Assembly (NCBI GenBank): GCA_018907035.1
Contig: JACCIC010000019.1
Coordinates: forward strand, 1,122,501 to 1,186,500
Direction: 5' to 3'
Origin: Sycobia sp. Sy_11
Taxonomy: Eukaryota > Arthropoda > Insecta > Hymenoptera > Epichrysomallidae
Length of the DNA stretch: 64,000 nt
The notes beneath the pieces were generated by a model, which did no database searches, was not told the origin of the DNA, and worked only from the letters and a program-made list of their open reading frames with translations. Numbering within the stretch: position 1 is the stretch's first letter; each line of letters begins with the position of its first letter. Below are positions 1-10,899 of the stretch, in pieces. The translations under genes and the position numbers were made by a program.

Positions 1-35
<35 letters not shown>
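1..35. repeat. (TA)n microsatellite at window edge
   Basis: A pure TA run begins at the first base and passes into a short TG/TATG tail. It is cut by the window edge, so the true length is unknown. Confidence 0.95.
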
Positions 36-43
<8 letters not shown>

Positions 44-2881
44 ATGTATATACGTCTATAGGGGACGACACGCGCTTACGTGATCGCGGCCGCGCACGCG
101 CATAACTTATAATGTATATATATATACTTATAATACATGCGGACCTCGCGATAAATTGGTATTGAGTTGCGCCACTGTTTTCTCCTTGTCGGTCGAGTGT
201 CCCCCCCCCCCTTACCGGCAACTTGTTTCCTTCTATACGCATCGTACGGAATGATCAATTTGGCCACGAAATTCTTCTCTTCATTATTAATCGCTGTCGT
301 TCGCTACTCCGAATATCATTACAGGGCGAACGCGGAAATTTGAAGTTTGAGCGTAGTAAATTCATGAAAGAATTTTTTCTTACATGTCAATTGAGTTTAC
401 CTCGAAATTCTCGTAAAAATCACCGACTCTTTCGGGAGCGATTCTTCCATGTTATCTGCGTACAGGTTACGAAATTCTATATTTGTAGACGAAAGATATT
501 GAGTCAAGCGTTGGAATCGGCCCATGTGAATCGAAAAGTAGAACGTCAAAAAGTTATTCAAGTGCTTGCATTTATGCATTGAATTGCTTATCCGTTTATT
601 TGGAGTTTGAGAGATCGATTAGCTTTGCTCCTGTTTTCTCTTCTTATGCCATAGTTTCGCGCCCACTTTGCTCGTTATTGATGAACTAAAATCCAAAAGA
701 ACTTAATTCCATCAAGCTTTTAAATTAGTTTGAGTAAGGGTAATTTTCTGCTCATTGCCTGCTCTGCATATAGTATTTTTCTTTAGATCTTATTGAAAAG
801 TCACGATCGATTATGACATTTACAAGTGTACAATGTTGCAACTCCTATAATGCGTATGAATTGATGATGGGCGAAGGGGATTGCTGGCATGCTCGAAACG
901 TCGGCTCGAAGACTAACAAGTAGAATAACGTTGAAATAACAATTATGCTATGTCATAATCGGAATCGTCCCATTTTTTTTTAAATTATTGAAAAAATATA
1001 AGCAAATTATAAAAAGATTTATTTGCACAATAAATATTTATAAATCATCATTCGAGTCTTATTACAAGAAAAAATAAATTGTTTGAATTTTGAAATAAAA
1101 CCTATTTACAGCTTAATCATAATACAAATGTTTACTTTAATGATACAATTATGCGATAAATGTGGCGTATAGTATTAAGTATGAAAGTATAATAAGAGTA
1201 GAAGAATGTAATAAATAATTATTGGAGGTGGATAGAAAGAATTTACTACTTTATGATTGGGTCTTTTTCAGTAGATTCTTCTGTTGTCAGTCGGTGAACA
1301 TATAGATATAGATTATTCAAAAAAAGTCTGATATCGTTAGATAAGAAACCCTCTTACTTTGTCAATAATCGAGAAAAAATGTTTTTTTTTTTTTAATTTG
1401 AATTTCGAAGCTACAAATTTTTTATACACCTTTTTTCAGATTTGATGTAATCGTATGAAACACGGCCGTCATATTGAAGGTTTTGAATTAAAAAATATTT
1501 ATAATGTTAGTCGTTGCACGCAGATTTTAATAATATTTTCTCTTAACACTTTGACTTTAATTTTAAAGAAAAACCGATTCTATAATTTCTTCTTGTATTT
1601 CTAGAAGTTTTATTAATATCATTAACAGACGGAATTTTCGTAGAGAAACATTCGTAGAGAATAACGTTTAAAGTATTCAATGCGTGTATTGATACTAATA
1701 TTCAATTTGTCTTCTGTTAGGAACTGCCATAGAGATAGGACTTGTAGTGTTTCATGTTTAATGTCGGTTCGTTTTTAAAGATTATTTGATACACTATTTT
1801 AGCTATTTTAGATGGATAAGTAGAAATTGGCGCGATCGTTCCGTGCAGCCGCTATAGTCACATTGATATGTCCTTTATCATATGCGTGGAGAGTAGTCTC
1901 AATAATTAAGTTAGAGACGTGTCCACACAAAATAGATATAATAATATGGGAGAGGTTTTTGAACCTCAAAAGAGACACTTACAAAGTTAGGTTTTCACAA
2001 TCGAGGATCTTACATATTTTTTCTCTGAAAGGTTAGTTGTATCGAAAAAATTTGAACTTATACTCATTTTTCGTCAATAAAATTTTGGGGTCATTGGACG
2101 TGGAACAATACCATAGTGGAATGGTATCCTTTGTTGGCATACCTACCGGTGAATTTTGAGGTTGTCGGATGTTCGGAAGAGAGATACTGTGTCTTTTACG
2201 GAAAGAATGTTGATGTTGATGGTTGCGAATAAAGCCTTCGGATTCTTCAGCGTTTATCGATCATTTAATTGAGAGTATTGCGGAGGCTTAGAAACTGATA
2301 CCGAGCGAAGAGATTTCTCTATCTGCTTTAAGGATTCCAGATCTGAAAGCAGTGTTAAAGTGACGAATAGCAGTACGATTTAAAAAAAAGTAGTGTTAGA
2401 ATATCGTTGCGAATGACATCACTTTTTGGCTTATTATGTTTTTGATTGATGATCAGTATTTTTTTAAGAGTTTTGCCAGGAAAGATGGGTAAAGCTAAAT
2501 TGTTGACTTCAAGGGACTCATAATCGTGGAACTCGGATGTCATAGCATATGCCGATATGCACATTTGAGACTACAAAATGACTATAGTGGGATTTTGAGC
2601 AAGTTAAAGACCTGGTAGTCACCTATTGATCATATAGATTAGTAGTCTAGATTTTAAATGATAATCCAGTAGCATACGAATGAAGTAGAATGGAAGTGTG
2701 GTTTGTCCTGCGGTGAATGCCTATACGAAAAAATGCTTCCAAATCATTGTTCCATTCTTGTAAACAGTCCTGTAAGAATTTGCTCGTTAAATGATTAGCT
2801 GAGAAAAGAAGCACGAAAATTTTTGAAAGGTGAAAAATTTTCGTTTCAAAATAGCTAAAGAAATTTATTTTTGAACATTGT
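36..2881. other. AT-rich non-coding stretch
   Basis: This is mostly AT-rich sequence with a C11 run at 201-211 and a T13 run near 1382-1394. Open frames at 223-582 (+), 1827-2036 (+) and 2355-2564 (-) show neither domain-like composition nor convincing splice context, and I do not call them genes. Confidence 0.6.
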
Positions 2882-3346
2882 CTAGTTCAAGGCAGTTGAC
2901 TGAACGATGCTACAACTTCTCGCGGAAGTGGTGTCAAGACTGCAGTGTCGCCCACATTGAATAAAACCGATTAGCACCAACAACTTCGTTGTGCACAAAA
3001 TCTCGTACAAAATGCGATCCATGCAGTCGTTTGCGACGTCCCTACTGTCGCAGATAACTCGCGCGGCTTTAATCTGCGGTCTGCCGATATGACAAAAAAC
3101 GATGTACAGCCGGGCTAAAGCTCGTTCAAAGCATTTTTCACGGTCACCATCCAAGGAGAATAGTCAGTAGCTTTTTCCCGCGGTCTATGTGCTCGATTTG
3201 GTAGAGTTTCCGATGTAGCCTCTACGCGAATGTATTCATTAGTAAATGTATCTTGCTCGAATGGCGTCACAAAGCGGCGAAATGAAGTACTTATTGACAG
3301 ATCTTTGTCTATTGCTTGGTTTTGGGTTCAAAATAATTTGCATCAA
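2882..3346 (-). pseudogene. Possible decayed coding relic, family unknown
   Basis: On the minus strand two overlapping frames look protein-like. One is open from about 3346 down to a stop at 3115-3117 and includes a YSPWMVTVKNALNEL stretch; the other is open from 3154 to 2882 (90 codons). Read together they resemble one coding stretch broken by a single frame slip around 3120-3150. The segment is richer in GC than its flanks and free of simple repeats. I do not recognise the family. A transposon-derived open reading frame or a lost host exon would both fit, and chance cannot be excluded. Confidence 0.25.
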
Positions 3347-3704
3347 ATTTATTTATAACTAAGAATCAAAAACTATATTGTCGTCAATATACATGTCGGT
3401 TAGAACAGGCTACTCTCCTATAATTATATCCGATTATGCTCTCTGATTCGAGTGACATCAGTTCTCATAGATGTAGCTTTAGAGTAAAATTTCATAAGAA
3501 TACGAATCTGAAATTCATGTTCGTCTAATTTCTGTGCACATAAATACTTGAAAACAAATATTTTTTAATATCTATGTGATATTGAATTTTATACAGATTT
3601 GAAAATCTTTCGATATATTCATTTTTGATAAATCGAAAAAATAGAGCACAAAATGGCATTCGTACAGTATATTAAAACGATCCCTTGATAATCTGATAAT
3701 TGTG

Positions 3705-3707
<3 letters not shown>
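3347..3707. other. AT-rich stretch, nothing recognised
   Basis: Low-GC sequence between the possible relic and the first internal TA array. No open frame or motif stands out. Confidence 0.6.

Positions 3708-3750
<43 letters not shown>
3708..3750. repeat. (TA)n microsatellite
   Basis: A pure dinucleotide run of about 21 units, next to the AT-rich to CpG-rich transition at about 3.8 kb. Confidence 0.95.
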
Positions 3751-3752
<2 letters not shown>

Positions 3753-3849
3753 ATAAAAAGATGACGATAATTGAATGTGGCATTGCTATCTGCAAAAGTA
3801 TTCAATGAATACCGCAAAAATCAGTCCTCGAGAAAAGACAAAGCGACGA

Positions 3850-4132
3850 TCGAGATTCGCGCGCCCGAGCGGAAGGGGAGAGTCGTTGCCCCTGACGCGG
3901 CAAAGTTCGAGGCCCTAGAAAGAGAGCCGTCGGACTCGCTAACGGTCTGGCCTCGGCTCGGCGCGTCCGCTCGTTGCGCTCTCCCCCCCCCCCGTCATTC
4001 CCCACGCGCTTCTCCTCTGTTTCCCTTTTTTATTCCGCGGCGCGCGGCAGTGAGCGGGAAAACGAGAACTTTCGCAGGACTCGCCGCGATCTTCGCGGTC
4101 GATGCGTCGAGCTCGATACGAAGAGGCAGAGT

Positions 4133-4181
<49 letters not shown>

Positions 4182-4300
4182 AGAGAGAAGAGAGTTGTGC
4201 GTATCGACGCATTTTTCCCTGTTCTACGCCGTACACGCGTGTGCTTTTGGCGTAACTGTAGCGATCACAGGCGGTTTTGCGTGCCGAGCGCAACGAACAC
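3850..4300. promoter_or_regulatory. CpG-rich island with GA tract
   Basis: GC content and CpG frequency rise sharply relative to both flanks. The island holds a C11 run at 3983-3993 and a long (GA)n tract at 4136-4194. In insects, GA tracts bind GAGA-type factors and often mark promoters; that reading is inference. Three-frame openness here follows from base composition, so the 208-codon frame at 3771-4397 is not called a gene. Confidence 0.4.
4136..4194. repeat. (GA)n microsatellite
   Basis: A near-perfect AG run with two AAG interruptions towards its 3' side, inside the CpG island. Confidence 0.95.
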
Positions 4301-4689
4301 CATCGAATTCCCGCATTGTCACGTACGTGTATTTTCCAAAGACAGCCTCGGGTTAAGTAACCGACCCCCCCCCCCTCGCTCCCCACGCTCCAAATGAAAA
4401 TACAATGCCTCGTTCAGGTAATTGACCTTCTGCCGAGCGTAAAAAGAGCCGAAGTTAACGCGCATAGCTATACGCATTATCTTGGGGACGAGGAGACAGA
4501 CTGATGAAAAACACACCGATCGGCGGTCGTGTGCGCACATGTAAAGAATATGCCAGTGCGCGAGCACGCGCGCGCATGAATTGGAAATGGGAAAAGCTCG
4601 AGATAACAACGCGTTTTTACGTACGGAATGACATAAATTTGAATGATAATCGGTGAGCGCTCGATGAAAAATCCTTAATCTCGTTTATT

Positions 4690-4990
4690 TACCCCGATAC
4701 GAGGTTCAGCGCTCCTCTTCTGCCGCTCCACAACCTCCCCCCCCCCCCCGACGCCTAGCCCCTATTCAACGATCCGAGCCGTCGCCCCCTCGACCATCCG
4801 CCAGCACTCGCCGCCCGCCGCCCGCCCCCCGGCCCGGCATCGCGACGCTGAACTGTATTATTATTTACGGAATCGTTCGTTGGCCTCGATGGGGACGCGA
4901 GCGTCGCTGCAGATGCGCCGCCGGCCGAGCCGATGCAATGGAAAGTTTCGATCGAGCGCGCGCGAGCTGCGCGGTCTCTCCCCGTTTATC
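4690..4990. promoter_or_regulatory. CpG-rich, C-rich island
   Basis: A GC-rich segment with a C13 run at 4737-4749 and CCGCCCGCC-type clusters. It ends just before adjacent TA (5028-5047) and CT (5066-5113) arrays. There is no convincing exon. Confidence 0.35.
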
Positions 4991-5027
4991 TCGTCGCAGT
5001 GTCGATATCTTTTGTTTTTCTCTTTTC

Positions 5028-5065
5028 ATATATATATATATATATATGGGTTTTCCAAAAATTAA

Positions 5066-5113
<48 letters not shown>
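5028..5113. repeat. Compound (TA)n and (CT)n microsatellites
   Basis: A TA run at 5028-5047 is followed after about 20 bases by a CT run at 5066-5113 with one TTTC interruption. Confidence 0.95.
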
Positions 5114-5115
<2 letters not shown>

Positions 5116-6080
5116 GTGTATTTTTGCGTATATAGAATCACTCTTCTATAATACAATTATATAAATTTGATTAATTGAGTTCGGGTAAAATAACGCTTTT
5201 TCTAATTATTTTTTTTATTTGCTTTTTGACTCTATTTATGGAATGAAGATTTAGTGCTTTCTCTTACAAAACTGTAATAATTTTAAATACAAATAATATC
5301 TTATGTAATATATTATCAATAACGGAATTAAAAGTTGATTTAAAATTTGATTTTTAAGTAGGTGATTGAACCCAATATTGGTCATCAATTGGAAAAAAAA
5401 TGTAGTAATTATAAAATTAGTTGCAAGTCAAGTTACTTAAGATATAAAAATAAAGAATATTTATGGAACAAATGAATAAAATAATATTTATATATAACAA
5501 ATAAATAAAAATGTAATTTTTCAGAACATTTTCTTTCCACATAATTTACGCCACCTCAAAATATATGAATATAATCTAAAGTATCCATAAGTTAAGCATC
5601 CATTATATAAGTAGTAACATGCAGCTTGAACGGACTCTAGTTCATCGAGAATTGTAAATTGTTCAGTATAGAAAACATCTGTCAGCAAGGACAATGAAAG
5701 GCCATATTATGTTTATTAGCGATATGGGACAACTTGTGAAACGTGTGATTTTGGCACGCGCGTCTCATTGACCCGACCTACGTCTAAAACTAAATTAGTT
5801 GAAATTTTCAGCGTAATAGTCAGTTGGCGAATTGCTGAATCATTATACGTAAAGCGAGCTCGATTATCCGAAAGGCACAACCAATGGGCTCGATCAGTAA
5901 ACTGTTCTTGAAATTGCGTAAATCAGTGAAAATCGCAGCCCTCCGCTAAAAAATCCAAAATGAAACGATTACGATGATAACGACGGCACTGTTGAAAACA
6001 GTCAAACGTTCAATGATACAAAATTCAAAAAAGACATTTCAGAATTTTTCCGTTTCTATCAGTCCGCCAATTGTCAGTTA
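5114..6080. other. AT-rich non-coding stretch
   Basis: Low-complexity AT-rich sequence without a supported gene. GC content rises after about 5750 on the approach to the next island. Confidence 0.6.
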
Positions 6081-6680
6081 CACCGTGCCAATCAGCGAAT
6101 CTTCGCGAATTCATTCTCGAACGGACTCGCGCCCTCGATAAGTGCGCGCGCGCGCCCCGGCTTAGCATCCGCGAGCTCGAGCACGCCGCGGGAGAAGTTG
6201 CGCCTAGCGGTCGTTGCTCCGTCGCCCTCCCCCACCCCCGCATCCCTCCCACCCTTCGGGAGCTTTACCCGCGGCACGCGATTACAGCTCCTCTCCCCGC
6301 CTCGCCCCTTCTCTTTTCTCGTTGCATTATCTCCCCCCTCTCCACCCTCGCACTCACTCTCTCTCTCTCTCTCTCTCCCTCCCATCCCCCCATCCACGCA
6401 CGGAGCAGGATTTTCCGACGCGCGGCGCGCATCATCCAGGCCTTTTGCCTCGCCCTGCCCCCCCACCCACCCCTCCACACCGCGGGCTCGCGATGCAGCG
6501 CACGACGACAGCGACGACGAAGACGACGACGTCGACGGCTCAGCGCCGGCGGCGACTGATGATTTCGAAATTACGCACACGTATGCGCGCGCGCGCGTCG
6601 GTATATATGCGCGCGCATTGTTGTGCATGTGGGACGACGGGCCGCGAGCTTCCGTGGCCCAGTTAATCGTTATCGCGTTA
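6080..6680. promoter_or_regulatory. CpG island with CT tract
   Basis: A dense CpG segment with C-rich runs, a CT tract at 6357-6378 and many GCGCGC stretches. Overlapping frames of 150-219 codons exist on both strands, as expected from few TA-containing stops. None has a recognisable domain, so I treat this as a regulatory-type island and not as a gene. Confidence 0.4.
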
Positions 6681-6685
6681 ATTAC

Positions 6686-6688
<3 letters not shown>

Positions 6689-6729
<41 letters not shown>
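6689..6729. repeat. (GA)n microsatellite
   Basis: A pure AG run of about 20 units at the 3' edge of the CpG island. Confidence 0.95.
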
Positions 6730-6730
<1 letters not shown>

Positions 6731-6904
6731 GTCGCCGCGAGCGTATACGGCGGGTTCGTTGACTCCAATATATAAATATAGGCGGTTTTCCTCGTTTTCT
6801 CTTTATTTGTTTATTTTTAATATTTTTCTTTTCTTCTGCTTCTCTCGGTTCGAATAGGCTTTCTAGGTCGTTGATGGCTATTATTGTTTTGGACGGGGTC
6901 GTTG

Positions 6905-6929
6905 ATATATATATATATATATATATATA
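6905..6929. repeat. (TA)n microsatellite
   Basis: A short pure AT run of about 12 units. Confidence 0.95.
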
Positions 6930-7440
6930 CATACACGTATAAGGTGTTCACGTGTTGAAATAAATTTTCTTTCTTTTTTTGAAAATAACAATAAACGTTG
7001 CCATTATTGATTTTCTACTAGTAATTACATATACGCTGTCTTCGCAGAATTATGTAGTAGTGAAGTATATCGGGTAGGTCATGCTTTCATTAATTATTCT
7101 GTAGTATAAGATCCATTGACACTATTTCTACTATTGTCAGAAATTTTTTTCGTTCCTATCGTTGTTATTTTTTTCTGGAATATGCAATATATCAAGCTCT
7201 GTAATAAGTTTTCTCCTCGTGGCACTGTATCATATGCATTAAAAATGAGCAATGATTCTCAATGTTTACAATACAAAAAATACGGCTAAGTTCCTGAACG
7301 ATTCAGATTTAGAATAGATGCGGACAGATAGGTTTTAGCTCACAAAAAACTATCGGCAAATGTAAAAACCAATTTCTCTTTATATTAATATTAACGGAAT
7401 AAACATTTTTTTCAAATTATCGCATACGCGTCCGTCCAAT
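6930..7440. other. AT-rich spacer
   Basis: AT-rich sequence between two CpG islands, with no supported gene or structure. Confidence 0.6.
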
Positions 7441-7816
7441 CGAACGTCATGTGCGTTCACGCGGCGTTATTTCCATTACGAGCGGTCCGACGAATCCGCG
7501 ACTCACGGAGCCGCAGTCGAATCCAGCGCGCGTCTCGCGGAGCCCTGTCCAGCCCCGAGCGTCGCTCTAGAATCAACCCCGCGCGATCTATAACCCGCAG
7601 CCCCCCGCAACCCTCCGAACGCTCGCCCCTCCGCCCCGTGCCACTGATTCGCATTTATTCCCGGCGCCGCTTCCGCATAGTTCGTTCTCTCTCCACCGCT
7701 CCGACGAGGAGGGCTCGCCGTATGTATATTTGAAAACGGCTCGCTCGCTCTGCTTACCGCTGATACACACCCGCATACTTGAACACGCATGCGTGTCGCG
7801 CATCTATATATGTATA

Positions 7817-7873
<57 letters not shown>

Positions 7874-7971
7874 ACTATAGAGCGCGGCGCGTCGACGGCC
7901 TGCTATACAGGTTCACTGGCACGTCGAGTGCACTGCGCTCGCGCCCGCGCACGCCCCGGTGCGATGCCCTT

Positions 7972-7978
<7 letters not shown>
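7441..7978. promoter_or_regulatory. CpG island between TA arrays
   Basis: CpG-dense sequence at about 7441-7740 and 7870-7970, split by a TA array. Open frames on both strands reflect composition. No exon is supported. Confidence 0.35.
7822..7869. repeat. (TA)n microsatellite
   Basis: A pure run of about 24 units, the first of three TA arrays within 300 bases. Confidence 0.95.

Positions 7979-8041
<63 letters not shown>
7979..8041. repeat. (TA)n microsatellite
   Basis: A pure run of about 31 units, among the longest uninterrupted TA tracts in the window. Confidence 0.95.
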
Positions 8042-8042
<1 letters not shown>

Positions 8043-8070
8043 GCTCCTACTCGCGCTTTCTGCGCGCATG

Positions 8071-8073
<3 letters not shown>

Positions 8074-8114
<41 letters not shown>
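8074..8114. repeat. (TA)n microsatellite
   Basis: A pure run of about 20 units, 32 bases after the previous array. Confidence 0.95.
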
Positions 8115-8117
<3 letters not shown>

Positions 8118-9224
8118 GTATATATTATAAACGCATTCCGGCTGCGTGTTCGAATTTCGTCAGGAGCTTATTATGACAGATATATGTGGGGAATTCCGGA
8201 AAAAATGTCGCTGTTATACGTTATTTTACGAAAATATATAGATTAGAATTTTTTTTCAAAGAATACACCGAAAGTAGTTGAGAGCGGTATTTGTTACTTC
8301 GTGTATGTTTATAATACACACACATATATATATAGATATTCCTACATAGAAGAACCTTTCTGACTTTCCTCGAATTGTTCATTCGGTTGAAAAGTAGAGC
8401 TGGATAACGTGACGAAATCGCCCAGGGTTCAATGAATGGCGTATAAGGTTATCTTCCTCAAGATCGTCTCACTTTTATATGGATCTCACTATTATACGGA
8501 TAATTTAGTTATTTTTGTTAGATACATATATTTATACGACATTACGTATTGTTTTAATTTTTCGCGCGTTCAAAATTTCGAGTCAAGGCCCTCTTAGAAC
8601 ATGCATTATCACGAACATTTTTCTGTTCGTTTATTACGTGATTTTTTTTGATTGCAAATGGAGTTTGTAGAATCGAGGACAATAGATGCATAGAATAAAT
8701 GACATTTGTTCGTGAAATTTTGGTCTTGGTTTTTCTCGCTCGGTAGCTCTCCCGTGCCGTATGAACAAACAAACGCTTATATAAAATTTTTATACCGATA
8801 CTATTATTCAAAGTTATTATTCAACAATTAATCCAAGTTCTTTCTGTGATTTAGTTCAGATACAATTCTGCATCTTAAGTTCCACATCTGTATATTTCAG
8901 AAGATTGATCCAGTGCCCTCCAGTGCATTGATCATAGTCATTTCTCTTATATGAACATTAAAATGAGCGTAAAATTTTGAATAAAAATTTGCATATATAT
9001 ATATATAATATAATTAGAGTATAATTTTGAATATATTGGTAGTTTCGATATTACAACGAAAGTTATCGAATATCCCGAGAAAATAATGGAGCCCCAGCAA
9101 AATATGAAATTCCACGGATAGTTTAGGAACGAATTACGATAAAATTTGAAACATTTATACTTAATCGCCCACTGTAAAAGCAATTTCCTCGTTCAAGATG
9201 CGCTTATAAGTATAAAACGTATGA

Positions 9225-9227
<3 letters not shown>
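8115..9227. other. AT-rich stretch, nothing recognised
   Basis: AT-rich sequence with small unsupported frames on the minus strand at 8554-8811 and 8947-9183. Confidence 0.6.

Positions 9228-9273
<46 letters not shown>
9228..9273. repeat. (TA)n microsatellite
   Basis: A pure run of about 23 units. Confidence 0.95.
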
Positions 9274-9276
<3 letters not shown>

Positions 9277-9468
9277 TATTGACATTATTGAATCTAAACA
9301 TTGTGAAAGCTACACCGAGGCAATTTCTTGTCTATAGATTGTATTACCTATCGCCACTCCTTTATCCTCGACAATCGGAGCTACTGTATAACTCGAAAAT
9401 TACTTTCGATCGCGCAGCGGCAACGTTAATTATTCTCTATCCAAGGATCTCTCTATGGGCCTGTTATT

Positions 9469-9469
<1 letters not shown>

Positions 9470-9513
<44 letters not shown>
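9470..9513. repeat. (TA)n microsatellite
   Basis: A pure run of about 22 units, about 200 bases after the previous array. Confidence 0.95.
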
Positions 9514-9517
<4 letters not shown>

Positions 9518-10013
9518 TAATAGACACGAGTTACATTCATTCTTATCGAGAGAAGACAAATAAGTACAACGTTATTTTCTTGATTTCTCATTTACGTAGC
9601 GGCCGCGCGATCGAGAAAGCCGACATGCGGCGAATGTGTCTCCGTTCAGGAATTATCGATCTTTACTACCGGCTTAATCGACATTTACATACTGAAACAC
9701 TGATACTGATACTGATATCGGGCCCCCTGCATCGACGCCCTGTATACGATCCTTCGATCGAATTTATTTGAATGCTGGACTATGCAAATATCGTAGATAT
9801 GTGGAATGGTGGATAAATCGACGGCGTCTGACAAACTTGTACCTGTACATTGCGTAAGAGAGACAGGTGCGACGCGATGGTTTTACGATCGCGCCTCTGG
9901 ATAAAAAAGGAAGGGCAAAAAAACGAGCAACTTGCCTCGATCGTTAAATTACGCGGCGTTGGCCTCACGGTTTCCGTATTACAATCCATGGCACAATATT
10001 AATTTATATTTGC

Positions 10014-10015
<2 letters not shown>
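9514..10015. other. Mixed-composition spacer
   Basis: Moderate GC with no recognised element. It contains a short CTGATA triplication near 9695-9720. Confidence 0.5.

Positions 10016-10065
<50 letters not shown>
10016..10065. repeat. (TA)n microsatellite
   Basis: A pure run of about 24 units directly beside a CpG-rich island. Confidence 0.95.
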
Positions 10066-10070
<5 letters not shown>

Positions 10071-10079
10071 CGTTCAACC

Positions 10080-10560
10080 GAAAGTTTTCGAATGCGCGCG
10101 AATTGCCAGCGGGAGAAAGACACGGGCTGCCGCGGACGCCGAAAGTGTCAAGATAAATTCTACGTTTGAGCAATGCCTTTGCCATCTCGCCTCCCGGAGC
10201 CCTCGCGCCTCGCTCGCTACACAGAGTCCCCCCCCCCCCGACCCGCTCCACCACTCCCTGTGCCATAATAATTAATTGTCGTCAAACTTGCGCCTCGTGT
10301 GCAGCGCCGACTTACGACAGCGCGAAGCGCCTGTTGCATTACCTACGCACACGGCGAGAGAATGAAAATGCCTCGCGCCTCCGTCGCGCCACCCGGGCAA
10401 CGAGACTTTATAACGGCGCAATTACGCGTAGGCACACACACGCCTACGTGCCCCCTGTGCGCGCATGAAATTCTTACGGGTTCACCGCGTTTCGGCAGCT
10501 TTATCGCCCTTATACGGGCAACTGATACAGCCATCACTGATTTACGGATTAACGGCGAAA
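10080..10560. promoter_or_regulatory. CpG island
   Basis: CpG-rich with a C12 run at 10228-10239. Frames open on both strands have no domain character. Confidence 0.35.
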
Positions 10561-10832
10561 TTAACGTCGTTTAATACGAGTTGAGAGCGATTTTTTTTTC
10601 ATCGTTGCACGACGAAAGTACAATGTCGCCAGTGTATCTCATGTATTATAGCACACGTGTCTAGATGGATAATGACCTTTATCACGCGTGCTTCGCGTTA
10701 CAAATTTCACGCGTATTATCATTCGCGCATCACCTACCTAGAAACACGCGGCCGATAGCTTACGCGCGTGTGATCGAGGCTAGAGATTTCGTCGTCGAGG
10801 CGCGCGTGACACTGGCTCAGGAGCGTTAAAGT
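10561..10832. other. Moderate-GC stretch
   Basis: Non-repetitive sequence with frequent CGCG and TCGA words but no open frame of note. Confidence 0.5.
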
Positions 10833-10899
10833 CGGCTCGATCGAAACTTTCGACGACAATTACCATGGAATTGTACGTAAAACGTACAAGATCGAGCCG
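10833..10899 (+). other. Nested inverted repeat (two stacked stems)
   Basis: The outer arms CGGCTCGATC (10833-10842) and GATCGAGCCG (10890-10899) are perfect complements. Immediately inside the right arm is a perfect hairpin, TTGTACGT (10871-10878), loop AAA, ACGTACAA (10882-10889). The inner hairpin abuts the outer arm with no gap, so the two stems could stack coaxially. It could be a structured RNA, a binding site for a dimeric protein, or chance. Confidence 0.4.

Noticed and set aside
3771..4397. 208-codon plus-strand open frame
   Set aside because: Driven by a GA tract (Arg-Glu repeat) and CpG-rich sequence. Other frames and the reverse strand are equally open.
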